Shown here piece by piece: positions 1-5,012 of a stretch of DNA of 5,012 nucleotides. The notes below the pieces were generated by a model. It did no database searches. It saw only the letters and a program-made list of their open reading frames with translations, and was not told where the DNA came from. Position 1 is the stretch's first letter. Each line of letters begins with the position of its first letter. Origin of the DNA: Rhodospirillaceae bacterium (GTDB lineage Bacteria > Pseudomonadota > Alphaproteobacteria > UBA8366). The stretch covers positions 71,452 to 76,463 of the forward strand of contig PBCW01000045.1 of NCBI GenBank assembly GCA_002718015.1, in the 5' to 3' direction. Position numbers and translations under genes: made by a program.

Positions 1-203
1 TGCATCATCGGATTACCAAAAATGCGCGAACAATCAAGAAAATCGGCGGGTTCCAATTTTTGGTTCCTTATTACCAAGACGGAGCGTTCGGCGAAGGCTT
101 GGTAAAGAGCGGCTCTTATTTCTTCTTCTTGGGTATTACGCAGATCGAGTCCGGTAACTTCTGATGCAAATCCGTTGCGAAGAGGTTTGATTGACATGGT
201 CAT
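1..203 (-). CDS. TauD/TfdA-family Fe(II)/2-oxoglutarate-dependent dioxygenase, N-terminal part (truncated by window edge)
   Basis: The first 67 codons of a leftward gene are present and the rest lies beyond base 1. The reading frame is open throughout and matches the N-terminus of the TauD/TfdA family: IKPL (residues 5-8), EVTGLDLR (15-22), SVLVIRNQKL (41-50) and RIFGNP (60-65), corresponding to the family pattern of a G-x-E/A-V-x-G-x-DL strand, an 'LVxRxQ' strand and an 'FG' turn. Family members couple 2-oxoglutarate decarboxylation to hydroxylation of a substrate such as taurine, an alkyl sulfate or an aryloxy acid. The HxD...H iron ligands would lie past the window, so activity and substrate cannot be judged. 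The ATG at 203 is preferred over the in-frame ATG at 197 because AGGGG (plus-strand 213-217) lies 9 bases before it. It is the third gene of the leftward cluster, 156 bases after the enolase-family gene. I am confident of the family and have no view on the substrate. Confidence 0.85.
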   Translation of the reverse strand, partial: MTMSIKPLRNGFASEVTGLDLRNTQEEEIRAALYQAFAERSVLVIRNQKLEPADFLDCSRIFGNPMM

Positions 204-243
204 AATTTTTTGCCCCTACAAATATTAGAGTGAGTAAACGCAA

Positions 244-260
244 AACAGCACAAGCCTGTT
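244..260. repeat. Short inverted repeat, AACAG-N7-CTGTT, upstream of the dioxygenase gene
   Basis: AACAG (244-248) and CTGTT (256-260) are perfect 5-base arms around a 7-base spacer, 40 bases before the dioxygenase start. The dyad is of operator-like size, but arms this short can occur by chance and no known regulator consensus is recognised. Confidence 0.25.
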
Positions 261-311
261 AAGTAACTTTGACGTTTTTTTGAATAAGAACTTTTCTTAT
301 CGTCAAAACTT
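261..311. repeat. Imperfect 18-bp hairpin between the enolase-family and dioxygenase genes
   Basis: The arms pair as follows: AAGT (261-264) with ACTT (308-311), TTTGACG (268-274) with CGTCAAA (301-307), and ATAAGAA (284-290) with TTCTTAT (294-300), closed by a 3-base loop (291-293). Every pair is Watson-Crick. The left arm has a 3-base bulge (265-267) and a 9-base T-rich bulge (275-283). Neither strand has a T tract directly after the 3' arm, so it does not look like a standard intrinsic terminator. In the leftward transcript it would sit in the spacer after the enolase-family stop codon and before the dioxygenase start. Possible roles are RNA processing, differential mRNA stability or a protein-binding palindrome; none is shown by the sequence. 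Confidence 0.6.
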
Positions 312-359
312 GAACTATTGTCCTCAGCATATTGTGTAGCAAAGAATACCAGGGATCGT

Positions 360-1460
360 CTAGTCTGCCGGTTTCCCCTGAGAATAAAAATCGATATCGA
401 TTCCTAGCCCAGGTCCTTTTACAGTAATTTCAGTACCTAACAGCTGCTCTCCTTTTGCGAATGCCATTCGCCAAGGAACTTCCCCAAATGCATATTCTAG
501 TATTTCAGCATTGTGGTTGGCGGCGGTGACCTGGGCGCTTGCCGCAGTACAAATGGGGCCAGATGGATTGTGTGGAGCAAATGTGAGGCCATAAGTGGCA
601 GCCATTTTGCAAACTTCGTCCAGTTTTCCGGGGCCCCCAATAAATTTCACGTCAGCAATCAGAACATCAATGCAACCTGATTTTGCTAGGTTTTCTAATT
701 CGCCGAAAGTATAGAAATTCTCGCCGCCACAAATGCGTCCGCCTGAAATGTTTCGCAGCTCATCGCATGCAGACTTATCCCAGATGTCGAGAGGATCTTC
801 GATCCATGTAATTTCTAGATCATTACAAATAGCAGCAAGCATTGGTGCTGTTTCTTTTGTAAAACGCCAATGACAGTCAATCATTAGTTGTGTTTGCGGT
901 CCAACGGCATCGCGAAGGGCCCGTAATCTTGCAACGCCTGGTCCTAGGAGATTTTTCACCTCTTTTGGATTATGTTGTGGGGAGACTTCGTCGAATGGTG
1001 CTATTTTTATGTTGGTGCAACCTGCCTTTAATGCCTCACAACCTGCGGCCGCGATACTGGCAGGTTCACGACTGGCACTTTTTCGATTAATGTTGCAGTA
1101 GAATTGAACGGTGTTTGGCACCTCATGCCCTTGCGAAAGCTTTTTTGCGACAGAGATCCCTTCGGTGCGACAAGAAAGATCGTATAGAGCTTGTGCCACT
1201 GCGCTCGGTGCTGTTCGTAGAAGGCGCTTATTTGGCACTCCATGTATCAATGAATCTGCGGCAGCAATGGGATCGATATCCTTACCTTTTAAATTTTCGA
1301 TGTAGCTCCTAATTTCTTCAATGCAAGCGCTGTCATTTTTGCTATCCGATGCTTCCCCCCAGCCCCTTTGGTGGTCGGCGCTCTCGACCTCTACTAGCAC
1401 CCAATTGCCGCGGTGGTTTACGGGTATGATATGAACTCGGCCACTGGTCACCTTCAACAT
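360..1460 (-). CDS. Mandelate racemase/muconate lactonizing enzyme family protein (enolase superfamily), resembling acid-sugar dehydratases
   Basis: This 366-residue protein has the usual family length. The N-terminal capping domain covers about residues 1-125 and contains GWGEAS (33-38). The barrel domain follows and carries the three metal ligands D195 (LMIDCH), E221 (WIEDP) and E247 (CGGENF). It also has K152 in NIKIAP, D270 (LIADVKFIGG), H297 (APHNPSGP) and E322 (ILEYAFGE). The D-x-H arrangement (D195, H197) together with the 'PHxxxGP' motif and the D270/H297 dyad resembles galactonate dehydratase (DgoD), where the two histidines serve as acid and base. A typical racemase or cycloisomerase K-x-K pair is absent (N150-I-K152). 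A dehydratase-like reaction on a sugar acid or hydroxy acid is therefore a reasonable inference; the substrate is unknown. The ATG at 1460 has a weak GAG Shine-Dalgarno core 7 bases before it. The gene lies 228 bases after the amidohydrolase and upstream of the dioxygenase, suggesting a shared catabolic role. It is intact, with a TAG stop. Confidence 0.9.
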   Translation of the reverse strand: MLKVTSGRVHIIPVNHRGNWVLVEVESADHQRGWGEASDSKNDSACIEEIRSYIENLKGKDIDPIAAADSLIHGVPNKRLLRTAPSAVAQALYDLSCRTEGISVAKKLSQGHEVPNTVQFYCNINRKSASREPASIAAAGCEALKAGCTNIKIAPFDEVSPQHNPKEVKNLLGPGVARLRALRDAVGPQTQLMIDCHWRFTKETAPMLAAICNDLEITWIEDPLDIWDKSACDELRNISGGRICGGENFYTFGELENLAKSGCIDVLIADVKFIGGPGKLDEVCKMAATYGLTFAPHNPSGPICTAASAQVTAANHNAEILEYAFGEVPWRMAFAKGEQLLGTEITVKGPGLGIDIDFYSQGKPAD

Positions 1461-1609
1461 TGAACATCTCGTGGCGCACTGAATTGGATAAGACCGTGGT
1501 GGCGCTGCGCGCGGCGAATTTTGTGATGCTGAAAAAGGTCAATCATTGGATGGTATTTACTATCTTGGGCCTTTATTTCAATTTGTTTACGGCGCATTTT
1601 AGTAAATAA
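1430..1609 (+). other. Unassigned plus-strand open frame in the 1461-1688 gap; possible gene remnant or chance frame
   Basis: The 228 bases between the two leftward genes hold no recognisable gene. On the plus strand one frame is open from 1430 and ends at TAA 1607-1609. From about 1463 the translation looks protein-like: WRTELDKTV, then ALRAANFVMLKKV, then a hydrophobic stretch WMVFTILGLYFNLF resembling one membrane segment, and a short tail ending FSK. No good start and ribosome binding site are visible; the only ATG candidates are late in the frame and would give about 27 residues. It could be the C-terminal stub of an older gene cut by arrival of the neighbouring catabolic genes, or a chance open frame. 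A leftward frame is also open over much of this spacer, which lowers the weight of the observation. Confidence 0.2.
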
Positions 1610-1688
1610 GGATTTTGAGATTAATGATATGGCACCCGAGGTAGCACTTGTGTCGAAGAAAAATCTGCCAAGTAGTTTAACGAGGATG

Positions 1689-2666
1689 TTAAAGTCCGAA
1701 TAAAGCTTGTGCATTTGTTTCTAGAACCCTCGCTTTGTTGTTTGAGCTCAATGATGATTTTTTTACAACTTCACATGGCTCTAAATCTCCAATGGGAAAT
1801 GGCCAATCCGAGCCAAGTAGCACTTTCTCAGCCCCGACCCGAGCGACAAGAAAATCTAAAACTTCTGGTTCGAAAACTATGCTGTCAAAATAAAGTTGCG
1901 AAAATCCCTCCCTCGGATCCGAATATTTGCCTGGGTGAGCTTTAAAATTTCGAATCAATCTACCGAGTGCATACGGTAATGCCGCGCCGCCTGTTGAAGC
2001 GATGACTTTCGCCCCAGTATACCGTGTTAAATGACCAGTAAATAGAATTCGTGCTAGGGCAGTTGTCTGATCATTGATTCTTGACACGGCATTAACCAGA
2101 TCGAAATCTCGAACTCGAGGGTCCGAAGCGTCAAAAACGGGATGCACTAGGATAATGGCACCTGTTTCATGGGCCTTTTCCCAAAAAGGATCGAGATCAG
2201 GATCATCCAGGGTACCCCCAACACCCCTTGTTTGAGCCCCAATCATGAAGCCCTTAAACCCATCATTTAATGCCTCTTGCATCACTTCTGCCGAGTGCTT
2301 ACCACTTTGCGTTGGTAGGAGAGCAAGTGGTATGATACCAGAATCATTTGCGCATGCCTTGATCAGCCATTTGTTACAATAGCGAGCCCACTCTGCCCCT
2401 TCATCAGCAGGTAGTTGGTTGCCAAACGCATCGACCCAACCCCCAGAAATTTGAAGATCGATTCCATTTTGCTTCATCCAGGTATTGCGGTCTTCAGTCT
2501 CGCGCAGTCGCGCCATAATTGGGCGGCTCGGGCTCCCACCGGCGAAAGCCAGCCGGAAACTGCCTTCTTGTTCGATCATATCTATATTAGGGAAATCAGA
2601 AATCCGATTACGAAGGTCCTCAAGCATAGCCTGCGGAATAAAGTGGGCGTGTGTATCAATTGCCAT
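1689..2666 (-). CDS. Amidohydrolase family protein, ACMSD-like (amidohydro-rel/Amidohydro_2)
   Basis: This 325-residue metal-dependent hydrolase/decarboxylase is related to aminocarboxymuconate-semialdehyde decarboxylase and gamma-resorcylate decarboxylase. Visible metal-site residues are H6 and H8 (DTHAHF), H175 (ILVHPVF) and D287 (LLGSDWPFPIGD). Other family landmarks are RLRETEDR (53-60), NGIDLQIS (67-74), GFKGFMIG (136-143), ALPYALGRL (229-237) and the C-terminal NAQALFGL. The length is normal and the frame intact. One oddity is that the family usually has a histidine just before the GG-x-LPY-x-x-GR motif (catalytic His228 of ACMSD), whereas this protein reads IASTGGAALPY (222-232), with Ser/Thr there and no histidine. 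The chemistry may therefore differ from classical decarboxylation. The ATG at 2666 has a purine-rich AAGAG/GAGA about 5 bases upstream. It is the first gene of the leftward set and faces the divergent region, so the cluster's main promoter probably lies to its right. The substrate is unknown. Confidence 0.88.
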   Translation of the reverse strand: MAIDTHAHFIPQAMLEDLRNRISDFPNIDMIEQEGSFRLAFAGGSPSRPIMARLRETEDRNTWMKQNGIDLQISGGWVDAFGNQLPADEGAEWARYCNKWLIKACANDSGIIPLALLPTQSGKHSAEVMQEALNDGFKGFMIGAQTRGVGGTLDDPDLDPFWEKAHETGAIILVHPVFDASDPRVRDFDLVNAVSRINDQTTALARILFTGHLTRYTGAKVIASTGGAALPYALGRLIRNFKAHPGKYSDPREGFSQLYFDSIVFEPEVLDFLVARVGAEKVLLGSDWPFPIGDLEPCEVVKKSSLSSNNKARVLETNAQALFGL

Positions 2667-2975
2667 ATGATTCTCTTTGATGGTTAGTGACTTACCTTAA
2701 CATTTTAAAAAATCTTTAATCTTGTGTTTTCCCTGAGCGAACGATTTAAGGCATTCAATCTTTGTCTCAGTCTACTGATAAGGCAAGGGGTAGTTACTAC
2801 TTGTTGCGCACTTCGGGGAAGATATTTTTTGGTGCCTAGCGAGCAGTAAATTAGGCTTGGTGTTTGGTATCACCGGTAAACGCCATCGCAAATTATCGTT
2901 AGAGGTGGTTGGTTCAGTCATTCTATTTTGCCTATTGGGTGGGAAAAATTGGAAATTAAAGGTTTTGCTAATCTG

Positions 2976-3005
2976 TTGAAACTAACTAGCGCGATAAAGA
3001 ATAAT
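2976..3005 (+). promoter_or_regulatory. Candidate sigma-70-type promoter for the ppx-rlmE unit
   Basis: TTGAAA (2976-2981) matches the -35 consensus at 5 of 6 positions. After an 18-base spacer, AATAAT (3000-3005) matches the -10 consensus at 5 of 6. Transcription would start near 3012, giving an untranslated leader of about 165 bases that contains the 3073-3156 inverted repeat. The surroundings are AT-rich, so chance matches are likely. Confidence 0.35.
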
Positions 3006-3072
3006 AAATTAGTGATATTCAAAAACATGGAATGTTAATCGGTAAGAAATCCATACTTGAATGCCTACGGAA

Positions 3073-3156
3073 AACTTTTGGTGGCACAAAGTTTTAAGGA
3101 AATGTAAATCGTTTAAGATTAAATGACGGCAAAAGTTTAAAGTGCTACCAAACGTT
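3073..3156. repeat. Inverted repeat with 15-base arms just upstream of the ppx/gppA-like gene
   Basis: The left arm 3073-3087 (AACTTTTGGTGGCAC) pairs with the right arm 3142-3156 (GTGCTACCAAACGTT) by 13 Watson-Crick pairs, one G-U wobble and one T/C mismatch. The arms enclose 54 AT-rich bases that contain GTTTTAAG and GTTTAAG. The right arm ends 11 bases before the G8 run of the ribosome binding site, so a folded leader RNA would bring structure close to translation initiation. It could be a leader fold, a looped operator pair or a decayed repeat element. Confidence 0.5.
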
Positions 3157-3167
3157 AACATCTTTGT

Positions 3168-3175
3168 GGGGGGGG
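3168..3175 (+). promoter_or_regulatory. G8 homopolymer acting as Shine-Dalgarno of the ppx/gppA-like gene
   Basis: Eight consecutive G residues followed by ATTT lie directly before the ATG at 3180. GGGGGA is the only Shine-Dalgarno-like sequence before this start and supports it. A G tract of this length is prone to slippage, which would change the distance between the core and upstream elements rather than the reading frame. Confidence 0.55.
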
Positions 3176-3179
3176 ATTT

Positions 3180-4259
3180 ATGGCAAGATGCGCGCCAATG
3201 CGAAAACCGCGTGAAGCGCATCTAAAATCGCAGTATGATCGATGGGGTAAAACTTTTGCTGCGCTAGACCTCGGAACCAATAACTGTCGATTGTTGGTGG
3301 CGAGGCCCACTCAAAATGGATTCCATGTGATTGACTCCTTTTCAAAACCGGTGAGGCTTGGTGAAGGGCTTGAGTCAGGAAACGACCTCAACGAACGAGC
3401 AATAGAACGTACTTTGTGTGCGCTGGAAATATGTGCAAAAAAAATGAGACGGCATGGTGCCAGTCGCTTTCGTAGTGTCGCGACCGAAGTCTGTAGGCGC
3501 GCTAAAAATGCACAAAAATTTTTCGATGATGTTTTGGAGCGAACCGGAATTAACATCGAAGTTATAACTCGGAGAGAAGAGGCTAGACTTGCCGTTTCTG
3601 GTTGTCGTTCGCTACTTAATGGGCCCGAGCCCTTCGCAGTCCTATTTGATATTGGGGGCGGTAGTACGCAGGTGGCGTGGCTTTCGCTCGATGGTCAAAA
3701 AGATTTACTATCTGGAACAATTTCTGTGCCGTTTGGAGTGGTTACACTGAGTGAAAAATATGGCTCTGAAAGCCTTCATCCGAAAATATATCAACAGATT
3801 ATAGATAAGATTGGCGAACAGCTTGCTGCATTTTGCGCCTGTCATAAGATTGCCGAGCGCTCTGTTAATGGGCAGGTGCAAATGCTTGGCACTTCCGGAA
3901 CAGTTACAACGCTCGCTGGTATTGAAAAAAAGTTAAAGTACTATGATCGCAAGCAAGTTGATGATTCAACTCTCACCTTTGCAGCAATTCGTAAACTTTG
4001 CAATGATCCTTGCCGCATGGACATCAGAACACGAATAAAAGTAACTTGTATCGGCAAAGATACGGCGGACTTGGTAATTGCTGGCTGTGCCGTGCTAGAG
4101 GCAATGTATAGGCGGTGGCCAGTTGGAAAACTTCGAGTGGCTGACCGAGGAATTCGCGAGGGGATACTGCGAGAATTGATGGCTGAGGCGGATCGCGAAG
4201 TACATTGCAGTCTTATGGACAAAACGGGCAATACGCAACAGGACATTTATGGTGCCTAA
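3180..4259 (+). CDS. ppx/gppA-like: Ppx/GppA family phosphatase (exopolyphosphatase / guanosine pentaphosphate phosphohydrolase type)
   Basis: This 359-residue protein of the actin/Hsp70/sugar-kinase fold hydrolyses terminal phosphates of polyphosphate and/or pppGpp in its family. Phosphate-1 motif: ALDLGTNNCRLL (28-39). RLGEGL is at 59-64, the SVATEVCRRAKN segment at 99-110 and the R-x-EEARL segment at 131-137, where the family's catalytic Glu lies. Phosphate-2 motif: FDIGGGSTQV (156-165). The second domain carries GTSGTVTTLAGIE (237-249) and ADRGIREGIL (321-330). The C-terminal HD-type domain of enterobacterial Ppx/GppA is missing, as is common in the short alphaproteobacterial forms. The family's GGGSTE glutamate is Gln164 here (codon CAG), which may alter catalysis. 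The start at 3180 is supported by the G-rich site; an in-frame ATG at 3198 is an alternative. The gene overlaps rlmE by 11 bases, so the two are surely cotranscribed. The sequence alone does not decide between Ppx and GppA activity. Confidence 0.93.
   Translation: MARCAPMRKPREAHLKSQYDRWGKTFAALDLGTNNCRLLVARPTQNGFHVIDSFSKPVRLGEGLESGNDLNERAIERTLCALEICAKKMRRHGASRFRSVATEVCRRAKNAQKFFDDVLERTGINIEVITRREEARLAVSGCRSLLNGPEPFAVLFDIGGGSTQVAWLSLDGQKDLLSGTISVPFGVVTLSEKYGSESLHPKIYQQIIDKIGEQLAAFCACHKIAERSVNGQVQMLGTSGTVTTLAGIEKKLKYYDRKQVDDSTLTFAAIRKLCNDPCRMDIRTRIKVTCIGKDTADLVIAGCAVLEAMYRRWPVGKLRVADRGIREGILRELMAEADREVHCSLMDKTGNTQQDIYGA
4240..4243 (+). promoter_or_regulatory. Ribosome binding site of rlmE inside the ppx/gppA-like gene
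   Basis: AGGA lies 5 bases before the rlmE ATG at 4249 and within the last codons of the upstream gene. It fixes the rlmE start and the 11-base overlap, and favours translational coupling between the two genes. Confidence 0.65.
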
Positions 4260-4944
4260 AGGACAAGGAAAAGGTGCCCGTGGTTATGGTCGTGGCAAAC
4301 ACGTTCGCGTTAAGACTGCCCGGGGCCGCAAAACGTCGTCCACTCGATGGTTACAGCGGCAACTTAATGATCCTTTTGTAAGGGAAGCACAGCGGCGCGG
4401 TTACCGCAGTAGAGCCGCGTTCAAATTATTAGAGCTTGATGACAGATACGGATTCTTGAAAAAGGGTGCTCGAGTTGTTGATTTGGGAGCAGCGCCTGGA
4501 GGGTGGAGCCAGATTGCAAAAGACCGTGTAGGAAACAGCGGTTCGGTTGTAGCGCTCGATCTGGTGTCGATTGAGCCTTTGGTTGGCGTAGATATGATAG
4601 AGGCTGACTTCTTCAGTGAACAGTCGGTATCATTGCTGGACTTAAAGATTGGTAATCAAGTGGATGTTGTATTGAGCGACATGGCTGCTCCCAGTACGGG
4701 GCATGCTTCCACAGATCATCTCAGAATTATGTCATTGGCTGAAGCGGCTTATGACTTTGCAAGGCCTCGTTTGGTTAAGGGGGGCACGTTTGTAACTAAG
4801 GTTTTCCAAGGTGGCACTGATCGTGACTTACTTGAAATATTGAAACGCGACTTTGCTAAAGTGCGGCATGCAAAACCCAGATCAAGCAGGGTTGATTCTT
4901 CAGAAATGTACATGGTGGCAATGGGCTTGCAATTCAAGGAATAA
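4249..4944 (+). CDS. rlmE: 23S rRNA (uridine(2552)-2'-O)-methyltransferase RlmE
   Basis: RlmE (RrmJ/FtsJ) uses S-adenosylmethionine to methylate the 2'-OH of U2552 in the A-loop of 23S rRNA during late 50S assembly in the cytoplasm. The protein has 231 residues against about 209 in E. coli; the difference is a basic Gly/Arg/Lys-rich N-terminal extension (about residues 1-30), usual in Alphaproteobacteria. The conserved core runs from SSTRWLQRQLNDPFV through RSRAAFKLLE. The SAM site is VVDLGAAPGGWSQ (77-89). The catalytic K-D-K-E tetrad is complete: K59, D144 (LSDMAAP), K184 (VTKVFQGG) and E219 (SSEMYMV). The start at 4249 overlaps the upstream stop and has AGGA 5 bases before it. The gene is intact, ends in TAA and is probably the last of a two-gene unit in this window, although further genes could follow beyond the right edge. 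Confidence 0.97.
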   Translation: MVPKGQGKGARGYGRGKHVRVKTARGRKTSSTRWLQRQLNDPFVREAQRRGYRSRAAFKLLELDDRYGFLKKGARVVDLGAAPGGWSQIAKDRVGNSGSVVALDLVSIEPLVGVDMIEADFFSEQSVSLLDLKIGNQVDVVLSDMAAPSTGHASTDHLRIMSLAEAAYDFARPRLVKGGTFVTKVFQGGTDRDLLEILKRDFAKVRHAKPRSSRVDSSEMYMVAMGLQFKE

Positions 4945-5012
4945 AAAAAGAACTTATTGAAGCGCCTTTTTTAAATAGGCAAAAAAAATCTGATCAATGT
5001 GGAATTGGGCTT
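4945..5012. other. Downstream flank of rlmE, no recognisable gene
   Basis: These 68 AT-rich bases contain three homopolymer runs: A7 overlapping the rlmE stop codon, T6 at 4967-4972 and A8 near 4981. GCCT (4964-4967) and AGGC (4977-4980) could form a 4-bp hairpin, but A rather than T follows, so it is not a persuasive terminator for rlmE. An ATG at 4997 runs off the edge without a ribosome binding site. Confidence 0.5.

Larger units (their letters stand above)
2667..3179. other. Divergent intergenic region between the amidohydrolase and ppx/gppA-like genes
   Basis: These 513 AT-rich bases have no convincing gene on either strand. The reading frames entering from the sides are shadows of flanking genes or random-looking. 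Contents I can support are a candidate rightward promoter (2976-3005), an inverted repeat with 15-base arms (3073-3156) and a G8 ribosome binding site (3168-3175). For the leftward cluster I looked between 2667 and 2900 and saw only poor matches to -35/-10 elements. I saw no tRNA, known small RNA or riboswitch. Confidence 0.6.

Noticed and set aside
268..307. TTTGACG/CGTCAAA arms as a -35 element for the dioxygenase gene
   Set aside because: Leftward TTGACG has no acceptable -10 hexamer 16-18 bases downstream; the match is explained by the hairpin arms.
1454..1714. Leftward 86-codon open frame spanning the gap between the amidohydrolase and enolase-family genes
   Set aside because: It starts inside the end of the amidohydrolase gene, has no clear ribosome binding site and resembles no family. 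Its translation has a random-looking composition.
3009..3221. Leftward 70-codon open frame in the divergent region
   Set aside because: It starts inside the ppx/gppA-like coding region and runs through the inverted repeat and the antisense of the G8 tract. No family resemblance, no ribosome binding site.
3941..4246. Leftward 101-codon open frame antisense to the ppx/gppA-like gene
   Set aside because: It lies wholly antisense to a well supported coding gene and is rich in Ser, Arg and Ile, typical of a shadow frame.
4964..4980. Possible terminator hairpin after rlmE
   Set aside because: The stem is only 4 bp and is followed by A rather than T on the plus strand. The T6 run lies inside the loop, not after a GC-rich stem.
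4997..5012. ATG near the right edge as the start of a downstream gene
   Set aside because: Only five codons are visible and no Shine-Dalgarno sequence precedes it; guaB is a frequent neighbour in this lineage but nothing here shows it.

Overview
The window reads as chromosomal DNA from an alphaproteobacterium of moderate to low GC, quite possibly marine. The main support is the pair on the right, a Ppx/GppA-type phosphatase gene overlapping rlmE (ftsJ) by 11 bases, which is an arrangement I know from many Alphaproteobacteria. The glycine/arginine/lysine-rich N-terminal extension of RlmE fits the same group. The taxonomic call is inference from gene order and protein style.

Layout. The left half (1-2666) is transcribed leftward. 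In order of transcription it holds an ACMSD-like amidohydrolase (2666 to 1689), a mandelate racemase/muconate lactonizing enzyme family protein of the enolase superfamily (1460 to 360), and the first 67 codons of a TauD/TfdA-type Fe(II)/2-oxoglutarate dioxygenase (203 to 1, running off the left edge). The gaps between these genes (228 and 156 bases) are wide for a tight operon. The right-hand gap holds an elaborate imperfect hairpin (261-311). A 513-base divergent intergenic region (2667-3179) separates this cluster from the rightward ppx/gppA-like gene (3180-4259) and rlmE (4249-4944). That region has a plausible sigma-70-type promoter, a long-armed inverted repeat just before ppx, and a run of eight G that serves as the ppx ribosome binding site. 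The last 68 bases show no recognisable gene or convincing terminator.

How the genes may work together. The leftward genes look like an accessory catabolic set: an oxygenase, an acid-sugar-dehydratase-like enolase family enzyme and a metal-dependent hydrolase/decarboxylase acting on some small organic acid. The substrate cannot be read from the sequence. The rightward genes are housekeeping: polyphosphate/(p)ppGpp phosphohydrolase chemistry and 2'-O-methylation of 23S rRNA.

I did not find a clear undescribed system. The observations most worth checking are two apparent losses of key residues (the catalytic His in the amidohydrolase and the Glu of the GGGSTE motif in the Ppx/GppA protein), the two intergenic inverted repeats, and an unexplained plus-strand reading frame in the 1461-1688 gap.
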